From: Anthoceros angustus
Taxonomy: Eukaryota > Streptophyta > Anthocerotopsida > Anthocerotales > Anthocerotaceae
Assembly: GCA_010909165.1 (NCBI GenBank)
Contig: MU008169.1
Coordinates: 1,488,001 to 1,552,000, forward strand
DNA length: 64,000 nucleotides
Reading direction: 5' to 3'
How positions within the stretch are numbered: the first letter of the stretch is position 1; every line of letters begins with the position of its first letter. Of the stretch, positions 33,004-43,899 are shown one piece after another. The position numbers and the translations under genes were made by a program. The notes under the pieces are model-generated. The model was given only the letters and a program-made list of their open reading frames with translations. It did not search any database and had not been told where the DNA came from.

Positions 33004-33100
33004 CACAAATACCATGATAAGATAAGGAGGAGCTGGGATTCAAACCCGATTCTTTGAGATGACAAGGTCTGACCCTGCCGTAAGACCACCGATGCTCCTG
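33004..33100 (-). repeat. tRNA-related SINE-like sequence
   Basis: The minus strand reads GGTGGTCTTACGGCAGGGTC and, about 35 nt later, GGGTTTGAATCCC, resembling Pol III A and B boxes. The tRNA fold is imperfect: no matching acceptor stem and a weak anticodon arm. This fits a SINE head or a decayed tRNA rather than a functional tRNA. Confidence 0.45.
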
Positions 33101-33818
33101 CGCAAGCCACAGACATGGTGTTGTATGGAACATTTGTGCTAAGCGTTCGGACAGCTTCCTGGACGACACAGATTTGCCTTACTATTCCTAGTGGTTGAAT
33201 CAAGACTCCTAACATTGATTAAGCCAATGCGGCGCGCTTAGCGCTCAAACTCACTTACTCACATTTCATTTCGGTATCTTGCCTGGCAGTGTCCATTTGC
33301 CTGAGAACCTCCGTTCTGCAAGATCGATCATCGCAACACCGCGAAGCACCAGCTCCTGCAACCACATCATACATGAGTCTGCGAAATAGGGGAACGTTAC
33401 AGGACATCGTGGATCCAGTGGAAACATAAGACATGCCTGACATTGTCATCCGAAAAACAATCAAGTGCGACAACAAAACTCAACACACAATGGACTGGAA
33501 CAAAACCTTTTCTTCAGTGTAATTGGGGCTTCATTAATCTGTGAACAAAACTTGAACTCATTTAGGTCGTCCCTAAAATGTCACACTTGCCTCACTATCA
33601 GACTAACTGAGACTTGTTCACCGTGTGCACTTCTTACGGGCACAGCGGAAATGCTAACTTGCATCAGGGATGAGCAGGAAGCATCTCAAAGTGGAATGCC
33701 TCATGTAGTTTCGTTTTCTAAAGTCTACTTTACAGATTGAATTGAAGTTCTCCCGAAGTACATATAAAGAGCCCTCACCGAGCCCTCCTTTGTCGCATGC
33801 TGACGGTGAGATGGCTGG

Positions 33819-36138
33819 TCAATAGAACTTTGCTAAGCCCCGACCTTCGACGCTTATTTTCTCGGCCTGAAGATTCTTCTTCTTAGGAGTTTTGAGATTC
33901 TGTAACCTCTTATTCATCTGCGCAGGCAAGGGACGCAAAGGTTATTCCGATAGCCATGAACAGGGACCCAGAAGCAGAGAATACTTTGTGTCTGAAGGTC
34001 GGTTATACCTTCTGGCGTTTCTCGTCCATTCCCTGCATCTTGGCGCGTGCTCGTACATCCTCTGCATCGACTTTTGATCCCGGGCGGACCACAAAGTCGA
34101 GAGCAAGAGCTTCTGGCCTGGAAGCATGGAATCTGAAACCGGAGTCACCTGGCCTTGGCTCCCTGAAAAAGTTGGATGCACATGTTGGTTCAACACGCTT
34201 CATAGCCAGCAGAAGGGATCTGGTGCTGTACAGCTTCATTTGTAGCAATATTGGAAACAAAGGAGGAATTGAAACTTACCGAGAGTCCTCGTCCATCTCA
34301 AGCTCGTCACCAGGCTTTGAGCTCCTCCTTGGTGCTGGCCTGAGCAATGAAGACAGAGATGAGAAAAAAGGCAGACGGTACTCCACTCAAGGTGGATGCA
34401 CCCCGAGTCCCAGTCCACCGTCCAACTGGGTAGTACCATAACACCATAAGCGGATGATGGTCAAACATACCTAGAGATGGGCTTTCGCGGTGCTGGGGCT
34501 CTATCTGAATCCATTTGCCTCAGGTCCTCATAGTTGGTGCTCTTATGGAAAAGTGGGCGACTCTGGAAAAGGTCATGCGCGGGGGAGAACGTTGGGCTGG
34601 GCAACAAGATTTGGAGATGTTTCCATACTTGCAAATCAGCTTCTTACCCATTTGTCAACCAAGTCTCGTGCCAGCTTCTTGTTTTGTGGTGTCTCGGCAG
34701 GTAGTCTTGACAGAAACATAACAACCTACCCCACAAGAGAGGTGATGTATTAGGTTTTCCACTCTGGCTGGAGTCAGAGAATCGCCACCATGCTATGCAA
34801 ACACCGTTCTCAAATCATCGAACATATTCACCTTTCCAAGTCCACTCCTCTTAAGCAGATCCTTCTTCTCACTATCTGCCACTTCAATGGGCAACTGCAA
34901 AAGAACACCCAATAGAGAAAGATGTGAAACACTCATAACAGCGGGAGCAACTACATCTGGCTAGATAAGCTATTCCATGCAAGACAGCAACACCCCACTG
35001 GCTACTTACATCTGTGAGGAGCTTCAAAAGTGTGCTTCTGATGGTCAAGTTTGGCAAGGACCCATCAGGCAAAGGTTCAAGCCAATTCTTTAGCACATTC
35101 AGCACTCCCCGCGTTAGGAACTCATTCTGCAGATGACGCCTGCACGTCCGCTGCACATCAGGTCCACTGTCCGTACAAGCTTGTGGTAAACTTTTAGAGC
35201 AACGCCTTACTTTTCAAGCATGGTCACAAGCTCCGACAACATTCTCAATTTGTTAGTGGCGGGTTGTGAGTTGCGATTGCAGTTCGCATCCTCCTCAGCA
35301 GCAAGCTCAAGCCTAGCCATGAACTCCTCCACAAGCATCCCTATCTCTTCCGCAGGCCTTTCAGCTTTCTTCTTCTTCTTGCTGCCAGACTGAAAATACT
35401 TCTTGAGTTCATCCTCTTCAGCTTCCTCTGCCTAAAAGCATGCCCCCACGGTTACACAAGTCAGAACTGAGAACTTCTGCCATCCTGAAAGCCTTCACAA
35501 AAAAAGGCAGACATAACACCTGAGGAGCGTCCCCAGCTGAGCCAGCCGGCTCGTCGCCATCGCTAATGTAGCGCTCTACATCCAGTCCGGTGTCATCAAT
35601 GAAATTATCATCATCTCTCGTTCTGTGCCCTTCCTGGTCATCCTGCAAGATGGCCAGCGAGTCCTCTTCAACCTCCTCCAAGAAAGCATGAAGCAAACAA
35701 AGCAAACAAGCTGATGAATCCTAGATAGCGCCGAACCTCAGAGTCCTGGCCTGCCAAGGAATCCCACATCTCCTTCATCTCTCGCTCCCCTGATCCACCC
35801 TTTCCCAGCTTCGGCAGCCTATCCCCAACCCCTTGCCCCGATCTCCGTTGCCTGCCATCCTTCCCCTCCTTCAGATTCCGTATCCTCTTCCGCTGCTCCG
35901 CGTCAGAGCTGTCCTTGCTCTTCCTCTTCCTCTGGCTCCCATATGCATCCTCATCCTCCACAACCTCTACAGCGCTCCTTTTCACCAGCCGTTTCCTCGG
36001 CTTCGCCCGCTGTTCCTCCTCCTCGCCGGAATCCAGCCAGGGGTTTGCAAAACCTTGGTCCTCGCTACCCTCCCCATCTTGTCCCACATACTGCTCATCT
36101 GGGTCGTAGATGTACTGCCCCTCCTCGTCCCGCTCCAT
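33819..36138 (-). CDS. IWS1: IWS1/SPN1 transcription elongation factor
   Basis: Ten exons on the minus strand: 36138-35737, 35675-35520, 35431-35211, 35139-35010, 34894-34832, 34725-34648, 34562-34471, 34339-34280, 34219-34009 and 33917-33819. All phases close, giving 503 residues, close to the roughly 500 residues of plant IWS1. The N-terminal half is acidic and basic (MERDEEGQYIYDPDEQ, AKPRKRLVKR). DDDNFIDDTGLDVERYISD is the conserved lead-in. The TFIIS N-terminal-like core has ATNKLRMLSELV, LQNEFLTRGVLNVLKNWLEP, LPDGSLPNLTIRS, SGLGKVVMFLSRLPAETPQN and DLVDKW. The C-terminus is basic and ends with KISVEGRGLAKFY. IWS1 binds SPT6 and the elongating RNA polymerase II; in Arabidopsis it acts with BES1 in brassinosteroid-regulated transcription. 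The start at 36138 is the first ATG with conserved sequence. The second acceptor (TTCTTGGAG) is atypical. About 500 bp separate it from the divergent PPR gene. Confidence 0.95.
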
Positions 36139-36646
36139 CGCTATGCTCAAATTCCGCTCTCGACCATCAGTCGCGTAACTGTCGCGCACAGAGAGTGAGC
36201 CTTCCAAGAATACTGCTGCAAGGAATTGGAATAGGTCGCTTCGCTACGTCTAAAGCGCGAGATTTCCTATCTATTCTGCCAAAGGATCATTCCTGGAAAC
36301 AACACCCGCACAAAGATGCAATCCCGCTATGGATCCCTGGCAGGCGCGCCTGGTCTGCTGAGCAAACTGGGGGGAAGAGAAAGAGACTTAGGGAGACGAC
36401 GGTGTATTTACATGTATGTTCTGCGAGCTGGAAACGCTGTTAGACCTGATTCGACTTTTCTGGTCTAAAATACCATTTCCATCCGCTTACCTTGGTTCTA
36501 TCCTTGATTGGGTGAGAGTCGAGATGTACGTGGAGTCAAGGTGTAGATGTTGGCTACATGGATTTGAGGTTCGATCAGCAATCTTGCCTCTCTTGTAAGA
36601 TGTCCTTGGATGAAGTGTATGAGGAATCGGTTGGAAGTTCAAAGTG

Positions 36647-37111
36647 ATGAAGAAGGGTGGTCATTCGGTCATGTGTGGCTTCATTCCTAGTCCCCGGGCC
36701 CGGCACCTGTCAACGTTACGGGGGGAAGTGAAGCGGTTCAAATCTGAAAGCCGTCCTCGTGAGTTCCTACGCTGCAGCCCATTCGGTGTTTCAGCTTTGA
36801 ATGTTTGCGATGAGAAGAGGAGACGTCGTCCAGCATGTGCAGTGGAGCAGCAAGGACTGACGTTTTGTAGTGGTGGAACTACAGATGAAGCTGGCAGTGC
36901 CACGGTGGAGAGAAATTCTCAAGGTTCCTTACGCAGACAACCCAGGGAGATTGAATGGGATGACTCACAACTTCTATGGGTTGATGACCCACAGGCAGCA
37001 CACCCTGTTGCTGCGGGTAGAGCTTCTTACCAGCCTGGATTTGACAGAGAAGCTGCCTGTAAGGAGTTCATTAGGTCCAAGATTCTTGCGCCATTACTCA
37101 GCTGCTTTTGA
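36647..37111 (+). CDS. Possible 5' exon of the PPR gene
   Basis: An open frame from ATG at 36647 (MKKGGHSVMCGFIPSPRARH) is rich in Arg, Ser and Lys at the front, as in organelle presequences. It lies just upstream of the long PPR frame, which has no good ATG of its own. A splice from here (for example the AAG|GTTCCT near 36925) to an acceptor such as CCTTGCAG at 37230 would supply a start and a transit peptide. This is inference; no family match is seen. Confidence 0.4.
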   Translation: MKKGGHSVMCGFIPSPRARHLSTLRGEVKRFKSESRPREFLRCSPFGVSALNVCDEKRRRRPACAVEQQGLTFCSGGTTDEAGSATVERNSQGSLRRQPREIEWDDSQLLWVDDPQAAHPVAAGRASYQPGFDREAACKEFIRSKILAPLLSCF

Positions 37112-37207
37112 GTGCGCAGCCTTGTGTTGTTGTTTTGTTGATGCTTCGAGCCAGCTACCTGGTGTGGTAGTCTAGTATCCTCCCCAACTGCTGGAAGGGT
37201 TCACGGT

Positions 37208-40200
37208 TTGACAGGCCTTGGACCTTGCAGGGTGGCAGAGTGTGACGTGAATCGAAAGGGAAGGACCTTGCAGACATCATGTGGTGAGGGGGAGCTCCTT
37301 GAGGCTGCTGAAGTGCTGGACCTTTTGGTACAGAGAGGGTTTTATGTATCCACGTCTTTTTTTTCTGGGTTCCTCAAGAGGTGCATTACAAAGAAGGACC
37401 TGGTTACTGGCAGGCGCATTCATGCTCTTGTGGTCAGTAATGGCTGCGAGTCTAACAAATTCTTTGCCAATCACATCATCCGCATGTACGCATCTCATGG
37501 GAGTCTGGAAGAAGCGTCGCAGGTCTTCAGTGGACTCGCCTCCCCGGATGCTTATTCATGGTCTTCCATTATTTTGGCATACACTGACCATGGACAGCCT
37601 ACTGAAGCAATAGAGATGTACTGGCAAATGCGGCAGTCAACAGTGATGCCAGACAATCATACCTTTGTGGCTGCTCTTAAAGCATGTGCCAGTGCATCCG
37701 ATTTGACATCAGGCAGGCAGGTTCATGCTGATGTTTTGAGGAGGCTGGAAGAGCCCAATGTGTTTATCGGTAGCTGCCTGGTGGACATGTATGCAAAATG
37801 TGGAAGCTTATCTGATGCTCGCAGGGTGTTTGACAATCTGGTCATACGAGATGTTGTCACTTGGAACGCTATGCTCACAGGATATGCTCAGCAAGGGCTC
37901 GGGCAAGAAGTGATTACACTGTATGCTAGTATGCAGGAAGAAGCTGTCACTCTAGCTGATCATGTTACGTTTGTCTGTCTTCTGAAAGCATGTGGTAGCA
38001 TCGGGGCACAACATCTCGCTCAGCAACTTCATTTTCAGGTCAAAGAAAGAGGACTGGAACGTGATGTAATCATTAGCAACTGCCTGATTGACATGCATGC
38101 TAGGTGTGGAAGCTTAGATGATGCTCGTGAAGTCTTTGACAGGATGCAATCAAGAGATGTGGTTACATGGACTTCCATGATTGCAGGGTATGCCCAACAT
38201 GGGCTCTTTCAAGAAGCTCTTGCACTGTATGGAGATATGCAGCATGAGGGCATGACTGCAGCTACTCGTGTGACGTTTATTTGCCTCCTTAAAGCATGTG
38301 CCAGCTCTGCAGCCTTGGATCAGGGTAAACAGCTACATGCCCAGATCCGGGGTACAGGTTTGGAAGCGGACGTGGTTGTTGGCAATTGCCTAGTGGATAT
38401 GTATGCAAAATGTGGGAGCTTAGACGATGCGCTCATAGTGTTTGAGAGCTTGCCGACAAGGAATGTGGTGACGTGGAATACCATGCTTACAGGTTACATG
38501 CAGCATGGCCTTGGGCAAGAAGCTCTTTATCTTTATGGAAGCATGCAAGAAGAGGGCCTTCATCCTGCTGATTATGTCACCTTTGCGTGCCTCCTCAATG
38601 CATGTGCTCACCTAGGGGCACTGGATCAGGGGAAGCAGCTTCATGCTCAGATTCAAGAAAGGGAGCTGGAAGTCGATGTGGTTATTGGGAGTTGTCTGGT
38701 TGACATGTACGTCAAATGTGGGAGCTTAAAGGATGCCCGCACTGTCTTTGACAGTCTGGGCACCAGAGATGTAGTGACCTGGAATGCCATGCTTGCAGGA
38801 TATACTCAGCATGGGCTTGGGCAAGATGCCCTCAGTCTTTATAGGTGCATGCAAGAGGAGGGCACCACTGCGGCTGATCAAGTCACTTTTGTGTGCCTCC
38901 TGAAAGCATGTTCTACCATTGCAGCACTGCATCAGGGCAAGCAGATCCATGCCCAGGTGCAGGAGAAAGGATTTGAGGCTGATATAGCTGTCGGAAGCTG
39001 CTTAGTGGACATGTATGCCAAGTGTGGTAGTTTACATGATGCTCGTAGGGTTTTTGACAGTTTGGCCACAAAAGATGTCGTGACATGGAATGCCATGTTG
39101 ACAGGGTATGCGCAGCATGGGCTCGGTCAAGAAGCCCTCGCACTTTATGCTGAAATGCAACAGGAAAGTATCACTCCAACTGGTGATATTGCTCTGATAT
39201 CCCTATTGAAAGCTTGTGGCAGCATTAGAGCACTGGATCAGGGAAGGCAGCTTCATGCTTTAGTTCAAGAAAGGGCACTTGAGGATGATGTGGTTTTCGG
39301 AAGCTCCCTGGTAGACATGTATGTGAAATGTGGGGACTTAGACCAGGCTCGTAAAGTCTTCGATAATTTGGCTACAAAAGATGTCGTGACGTGGAATGCT
39401 ATGCTCAGCGGATATGCTCAACATGGATTGGGGCAAGAAGCCCTTGATGTCTACGCAATAATGCAACATGAGGGCATTACTTCCGCTGACGTTGTGACTT
39501 TTGTGTGCCTGCTGACAGCATGCGCCAGCATCGGATCATTGGACCAGGGAAAGCACCTTCATACCCGAGTTCAGGAGAGGGGACTGGGATCTGAGTTGAT
39601 TGTTGGCAATTGCCTGGTAGACATGTACTCCAAGTGTGGGAGTCTAGATGATGCCCGCAGGGTATTTGACGATCTGGCTGTGAAAGATGTGATCACATGG
39701 AATGCCATGCTCGCGGGTTATGTCCAGCAGGGACTTGGTCACGAAGCCCTGGCTCTCTATGCGAGTATGAAAGACGAGGGCAAAAGTCCAGCTGATCATA
39801 TCACTCTTGTTTGCCTTCTAAAAGCATGCGCTAGTGTTGCAGCTCTGCGTCAAGGCAAGCAATTGCACTCAGAGGTCCTGGAGATGGGACTAGAAGCTGA
39901 TGGTGTTATTGGAAGTTGCCTAGTAGATATGTATGCAAAATGTGGTAGCCTGGATGTCGCTCGCAGGGTGTTTGACAATATGGGCACCAGAGACGTCGTG
40001 ACATGGAATGCCATGCTTGCAGGATACGCCCAGCATGGTCTTGAGCAAGAGGCCCTTAGATGTTACGAGGAAATGCAGCTGGCAGGCATCAACCCAGATG
40101 GCGTCACACTTCTTTCACTAATATGTCTATGCAGTCGTGCTGGCCAAGTGGATAAAGGTTATGAGTTCTTTGAGTGCATGAGAAGAGATCATGGCATAAC

Positions 40201-40672
40201 TCCCGAGATTGAACACTTCGTGAGTATGCTAGATCTTTTTGGCCGTTCAGGATGCTTCACCCGGATGCTACAACTGTTGGAAACAATGCCAATGCAACCT
40301 GATCTGGCCACGTGGTTGTGCGTGCTGGGTGCCTGTCGAAAGCATGGCAATGTCGTCCTGGGTAGACAGGCTTTTGATAACGCAGTGCTCCTACAGCCGA
40401 CGCATGCGGCGTCATATGTGTTGATGTCACAAATTTATGCTGATGCTGGCCTTCTGGACCATGCAAAGGACGTTGAGAAGCTGAGAAAAAAGGAAGGTGT
40501 GCAGAAAGAGCGCGGGTACAGTTGGATTGAACATGAGCAGGAAGCACACTCTTTCTTCGTCGGAGGCAGCGATCACCCAGATTACTCTAAATTGCGTGAC
40601 ATGTTGGAAAAGATGAGCTCAAAGCTGAAAACTGCAGGCCTTTTTCCAGATGCAGCTGGAGAAGCGGGTTAA
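37208..40672 (+). CDS. PLS-class pentatricopeptide repeat protein with E/E+ tail
   Basis: An open frame of more than 1,100 codons. About nine P-L-S triplets are visible, each with VVTWNAMLxGYAQHGLGQEA, then VTFVCLLKACAS..ALDQGKQLHA and GSCLVDMYAKCGSLDDARRV. The Trp of VTWNAM recurs at 37862, 38168, 38474, 38780, 39086, 39392, 39698 and 40004, exactly 306 bp apart. After the repeats comes an E-type region (MLDLFGRSGCFTRMLQLLET, WLCVLGACRKHGNVVLGR), then ASYVLMSQIYADAGLLDHAK and SWIEHEQEAHSFFVGG. The protein stops at 40670-40672 with no DYW deaminase domain. PLS-E proteins act in organelle RNA editing, with DYW activity supplied in trans. The frame has no ATG before the first repeat, so the start lies in an upstream exon. 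The intronless repeat body is normal for this family. Confidence 0.93.
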   Translation: MTGLGPCRVAECDVNRKGRTLQTSCGEGELLEAAEVLDLLVQRGFYVSTSFFSGFLKRCITKKDLVTGRRIHALVVSNGCESNKFFANHIIRMYASHGSLEEASQVFSGLASPDAYSWSSIILAYTDHGQPTEAIEMYWQMRQSTVMPDNHTFVAALKACASASDLTSGRQVHADVLRRLEEPNVFIGSCLVDMYAKCGSLSDARRVFDNLVIRDVVTWNAMLTGYAQQGLGQEVITLYASMQEEAVTLADHVTFVCLLKACGSIGAQHLAQQLHFQVKERGLERDVIISNCLIDMHARCGSLDDAREVFDRMQSRDVVTWTSMIAGYAQHGLFQEALALYGDMQHEGMTAATRVTFICLLKACASSAALDQGKQLHAQIRGTGLEADVVVGNCLVDMYAKCGSLDDALIVFESLPTRNVVTWNTMLTGYMQHGLGQEALYLYGSMQEEGLHPADYVTFACLLNACAHLGALDQGKQLHAQIQERELEVDVVIGSCLVDMYVKCGSLKDARTVFDSLGTRDVVTWNAMLAGYTQHGLGQDALSLYRCMQEEGTTAADQVTFVCLLKACSTIAALHQGKQIHAQVQEKGFEADIAVGSCLVDMYAKCGSLHDARRVFDSLATKDVVTWNAMLTGYAQHGLGQEALALYAEMQQESITPTGDIALISLLKACGSIRALDQGRQLHALVQERALEDDVVFGSSLVDMYVKCGDLDQARKVFDNLATKDVVTWNAMLSGYAQHGLGQEALDVYAIMQHEGITSADVVTFVCLLTACASIGSLDQGKHLHTRVQERGLGSELIVGNCLVDMYSKCGSLDDARRVFDDLAVKDVITWNAMLAGYVQQGLGHEALALYASMKDEGKSPADHITLVCLLKACASVAALRQGKQLHSEVLEMGLEADGVIGSCLVDMYAKCGSLDVARRVFDNMGTRDVVTWNAMLAGYAQHGLEQEALRCYEEMQLAGINPDGVTLLSLICLCSRAGQVDKGYEFFECMRRDHGITPEIEHFVSMLDLFGRSGCFTRMLQLLETMPMQPDLATWLCVLGACRKHGNVVLGRQAFDNAVLLQPTHAASYVLMSQIYADAGLLDHAKDVEKLRKKEGVQKERGYSWIEHEQEAHSFFVGGSDHPDYSKLRDMLEKMSSKLKTAGLFPDAAGEAG

Positions 40673-40679
40673 CAAGCAC

Positions 40680-41740
40680 CGCATCCTAGCCATTCGAGAT
40701 TCGAGAGTATTCTCATAACCTTGTAGGCGACAGGTCTATGGCACGCGCGTTGGCCGGAAAGCTACTAGGCAAAGCGAGCCAGGCAGAATCCCCCCCATGA
40801 AAGGCCGAGCCGCATTCGCACGGGGAACAAGTAGAACAAGCCAGGCGTAAAAAGCCGGAACTCTGCGGTCCATAGTGGCGAAAACGTGACACAATGCAGT
40901 GGGCTGGGGAGTCAAATTCCTCCGACCTTTTTTTGTACGTTTCCTGGATAAGTCACCAGATACCGAATTGTATAATTCTATTTTGAAAAAAAAGGGAGGA
41001 GCTTATGTAGGTAGGTTTGAAAAAGAAAAGGTGGGGCTTGTAGACTGGTAGTTTGTAGAGGAAGACGAAGTCCATTATAGTCCTTGGACAGAATTTTTCT
41101 TTACATGGACTTGGTACTTAACAACTTGTACCATGGTGTGCCTAAGCTACTTGCACCAAGGGCATCCACTTCCTCTAGGCATTCGGACGCCATTGATATG
41201 AGTATCAATCTAAGCACAGGATGTTTAATAGTAGTGTTCCTGTGCAGAATGGACATCGATTTATGTATGTAGGGAATGGATATAGTGGCTTCTGTAAACA
41301 AGTGCCCAAATGGCGGTGTTGGAGCGCAGTGAGGAGCGTGGTGTTGGACCGTGCCCAAATGGCGGTCCTGGAGCACAGTGAGGAGCGTGGTGCTGGACCG
41401 CGGTGAGAAGCGCAATGCTGGAGTGCGGTGTGCAGGAGCGTGAGGTGTGCGGTGCGGGAGCGCGATGCTGACCATGGTTTGTGCAGGTGCACGTCGCGCC
41501 CTCCGTGCGTGCAAGAGGGCTTCCAAGGCCAGGCATGGCTGCGGCGTTGCAGTCTGCCTCTGCGTAGTGCCGCACAAGCCCCTACGGCCTCCACCCTCGG
41601 TGGGCGTGGCATGGCGGCAAGACCCAATGGTGGCAAGGCAGGCTTCGGGTGCAGCGAGGCACAGCGGCAGGGCCCCGCTGGGGGGTTGCCGCATCTTTCG
41701 CAGGCTTCCCAAGCACCTCCACGATAATGCCTGCTTAGCG
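40680..41740. other. Intergenic, possible retroelement 5' remnants
   Basis: No gene is supported. At about 41290-41420 a short unit (GTGCCCAAATGGCGGT..., ending GAGCGTGGTGTTGGACC) repeats twice with decay. Open frames here are composition-driven. Confidence 0.4.
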
Positions 41741-41749
41741 TTCCATCTT

Positions 41750-43890
41750 CCTCTGGATCGCCTTGCACTTCACTCCCACGACGAGTTGGCCTGGTGTCTC
41801 CTTCTACTTCTCCCTCAGTGGTGTTTGCGCTGTACCAAGGGTGGGGCTTCTGGCCGTTGGGAGGTCACAAATTTTCGGGGAAGCCTTCATGCAACTTCTC
41901 ACCCATACTATTGTCCTCCAATACCGCTCCCTTCTCCAGCAATACCTCAACCCCCTCCAATTTGGCATTGCCACTCAGGAGGGTTGCGAGTCCGTAGTGT
42001 TGAGAGTGAAGGCATGCCTCAACACCCACCCGAAGTGGGTGGTCTTATAAGTGGATGTGGAGAACGCCTTCAATGCCATCTCCAAAGGGGTCGTCTTCGA
42101 GGAGCTCAGGGACGTCACCTTGGCAGCGTCTTTGGGAGCCTTATCCCTTTCGTCAAGTGCTTCTGCAAAAGGTCCTCCAACTTTATTATTAGCTCAAGAA
42201 CGCATCATCGTGATTTGCCATCTTTGTCTTGGAGTCGGCCACAAGTACCAGGCAAGGCGACTCTCTAGGCGGTGCTCTCTTCGTCATCGCTCACTATAGG
42301 GCCCTATCCAGGGCTACTTTCTCAGCACGTGACTATGTCTTCGCTTCACTGGCAGAGGACTCTCACATCCTCGGGCCTAGGGACAAGGTCAAGGAGGCCT
42401 TCGAGCTCTTCTCTCATGAGCTTTCTTTGGTGGGCTTGAACATCAAGCTGTCCAAGTGTCATGTCTAGTCTCCGTTAGGGATCCTCCCTACTTTGCGATT
42501 CCCTGCAGGGGAGATCGATTGCTCCGGCCCCTGGCATGCGGGTTTTGGGCGTTCCCTTTGGTTCCCCTAATTTCATAGGGAGCTTCCTCGACCAAGCTCT
42601 CGCGGAAGATCTCTCCCACATCGAGGACCTCCCTTTGCTTGAGGATGCACAGGTGGCCTTTGGTATACTTTTCTCTTGTTTTGCTAGGCGCTCTGATTAC
42701 CTCATCCGCACGTTGCTCCGGTCTGCAATCCTTCTGTCTTGGCTGCAGGGGTTTGACATGAAGATCATCAACACTCTTGGTGACATTTTGGGCCCGGGGC
42801 TTTCAAGTGCCCTGCATTGATCTTGCAAAAGCTTAAGGCTCCCGCTTCATCCTCCATGACAGGCCCTTTCTGGAGGATTTTGTATTAAGAGTGGAGGAGG
42901 GAACTTTCCCTCTCCAAGTATCCTTTAGGCTGGCCAGGGATATGCTATCGGCTGATGCGCGGCACGACTTCCCTCCCTTCACGACATTCATCACCAATGG
43001 TTTCAGGGGGTTGCAGGCATTTCTGCTTGAGAAGCAGCTTGGTTAAGATCTCTAGTCCGTCCCCATGGACCCCTCCATCCTTAGGTCCACAAGAGCTCAA
43101 CTTTGCTCTTGCTCTGAGAAGAAGGGTACAGGCGCCTGGCTACTAGCTCGTCCATGTATACGGGGTTCTCACATTGCACCAACAACCTTCTTTACTGCGA
43201 CACGATTCCATCTTGGCTTGCTTCAACCTGCGGCTTCTTTCCTCTTTACCTATGAGTGTGGCTCTGCCCTCCATGACTCTGGGATACACCTTGCTCGTTG
43301 CCTCCATGGGGGTCATCGCATTTCCACCCATGACATTATCCACGATGTCATGTTCATCATTGCTCGCGAAAGTGGCTATATGGCCTGGAGGTAGCGGGGG
43401 TACACTCTTCATACAGGGCCGTCAATCAAGGTTCACTTGTACCTCGTCCGCGGCGACCAGGTTTCGGCAGCGGACGTGGTGGTCAATGACCCTGCACGCA
43501 TGACACCATCATATCTCTACACAGGTTATCACTAACCATCATAAAGCGGACGTGGCGGCGTCAGAAAATATAGCGGGATGCAAGCGGGCCACCAATTCAT
43601 TTGTCTCGCCCTTCAAACATATAGGGCATGGGCTAAGGATTTCGATACTTTCTCAAGTCCTACGCCAAGGATTATCATGCCCGCAGGCATAGTGCGGGGT
43701 TGTCTCTCTCCTACTTTACGGCATTCTTCAGACATCGAGTCTCAATTGCTCTTCAACGGGCCCTCTCTATGGCAATCATCCACAAACCAGCGACAACAAA
43801 TGACGCATCCTCCTCTACCTCCGTAGTTTGTAGGTTGTTTTCTCTTCCCGCGTATGACATTATAGGCGCAGTCGGTAACCTCCGGTAGGA
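41750..43890 (+). mobile_element. Reverse-transcriptase/nuclease retroelement (copy 2, RT plus C-terminal part)
   Basis: Fragments in changing frames give RT motifs in order: VGLLAVGRSQIFGEAFMQLL (about 41850), LQFGIATQEGCESVVLRVKA, VDVENAFNAISKGVVFEELR (about 42050; D of motif A present), STRQGDSLGGALFVIAHYRA (about 42245), then FASLAEDSHILGP where motif C has Glu-Asp instead of Asp-Asp, NIKLSKC and RVLGVPFGSPNFIGSFLDQA. After the RT come the same C-terminal blocks as copy 1: LHDSGIHLARCLHGGHRIST with HDIIHDVMF (about 43270-43370), then RVSIALQRAL (about 43735). It is frameshifted throughout, with stops, so inactive. The combination suggests a non-LTR-type element; exact clade unknown. Confidence 0.72.
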
Positions 43891-43899
43891 AGCTTAGTT

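Noticed and set aside
33004-33100. Functional tRNA gene
   Set aside because: Acceptor and anticodon stems do not form; only the box-like motifs are present.
35833-36443. Plus-strand frames opposite the first IWS1 exon
   Set aside because: Antisense of the acidic/basic repeat-like exon; IWS1 frame is continuous and conserved.
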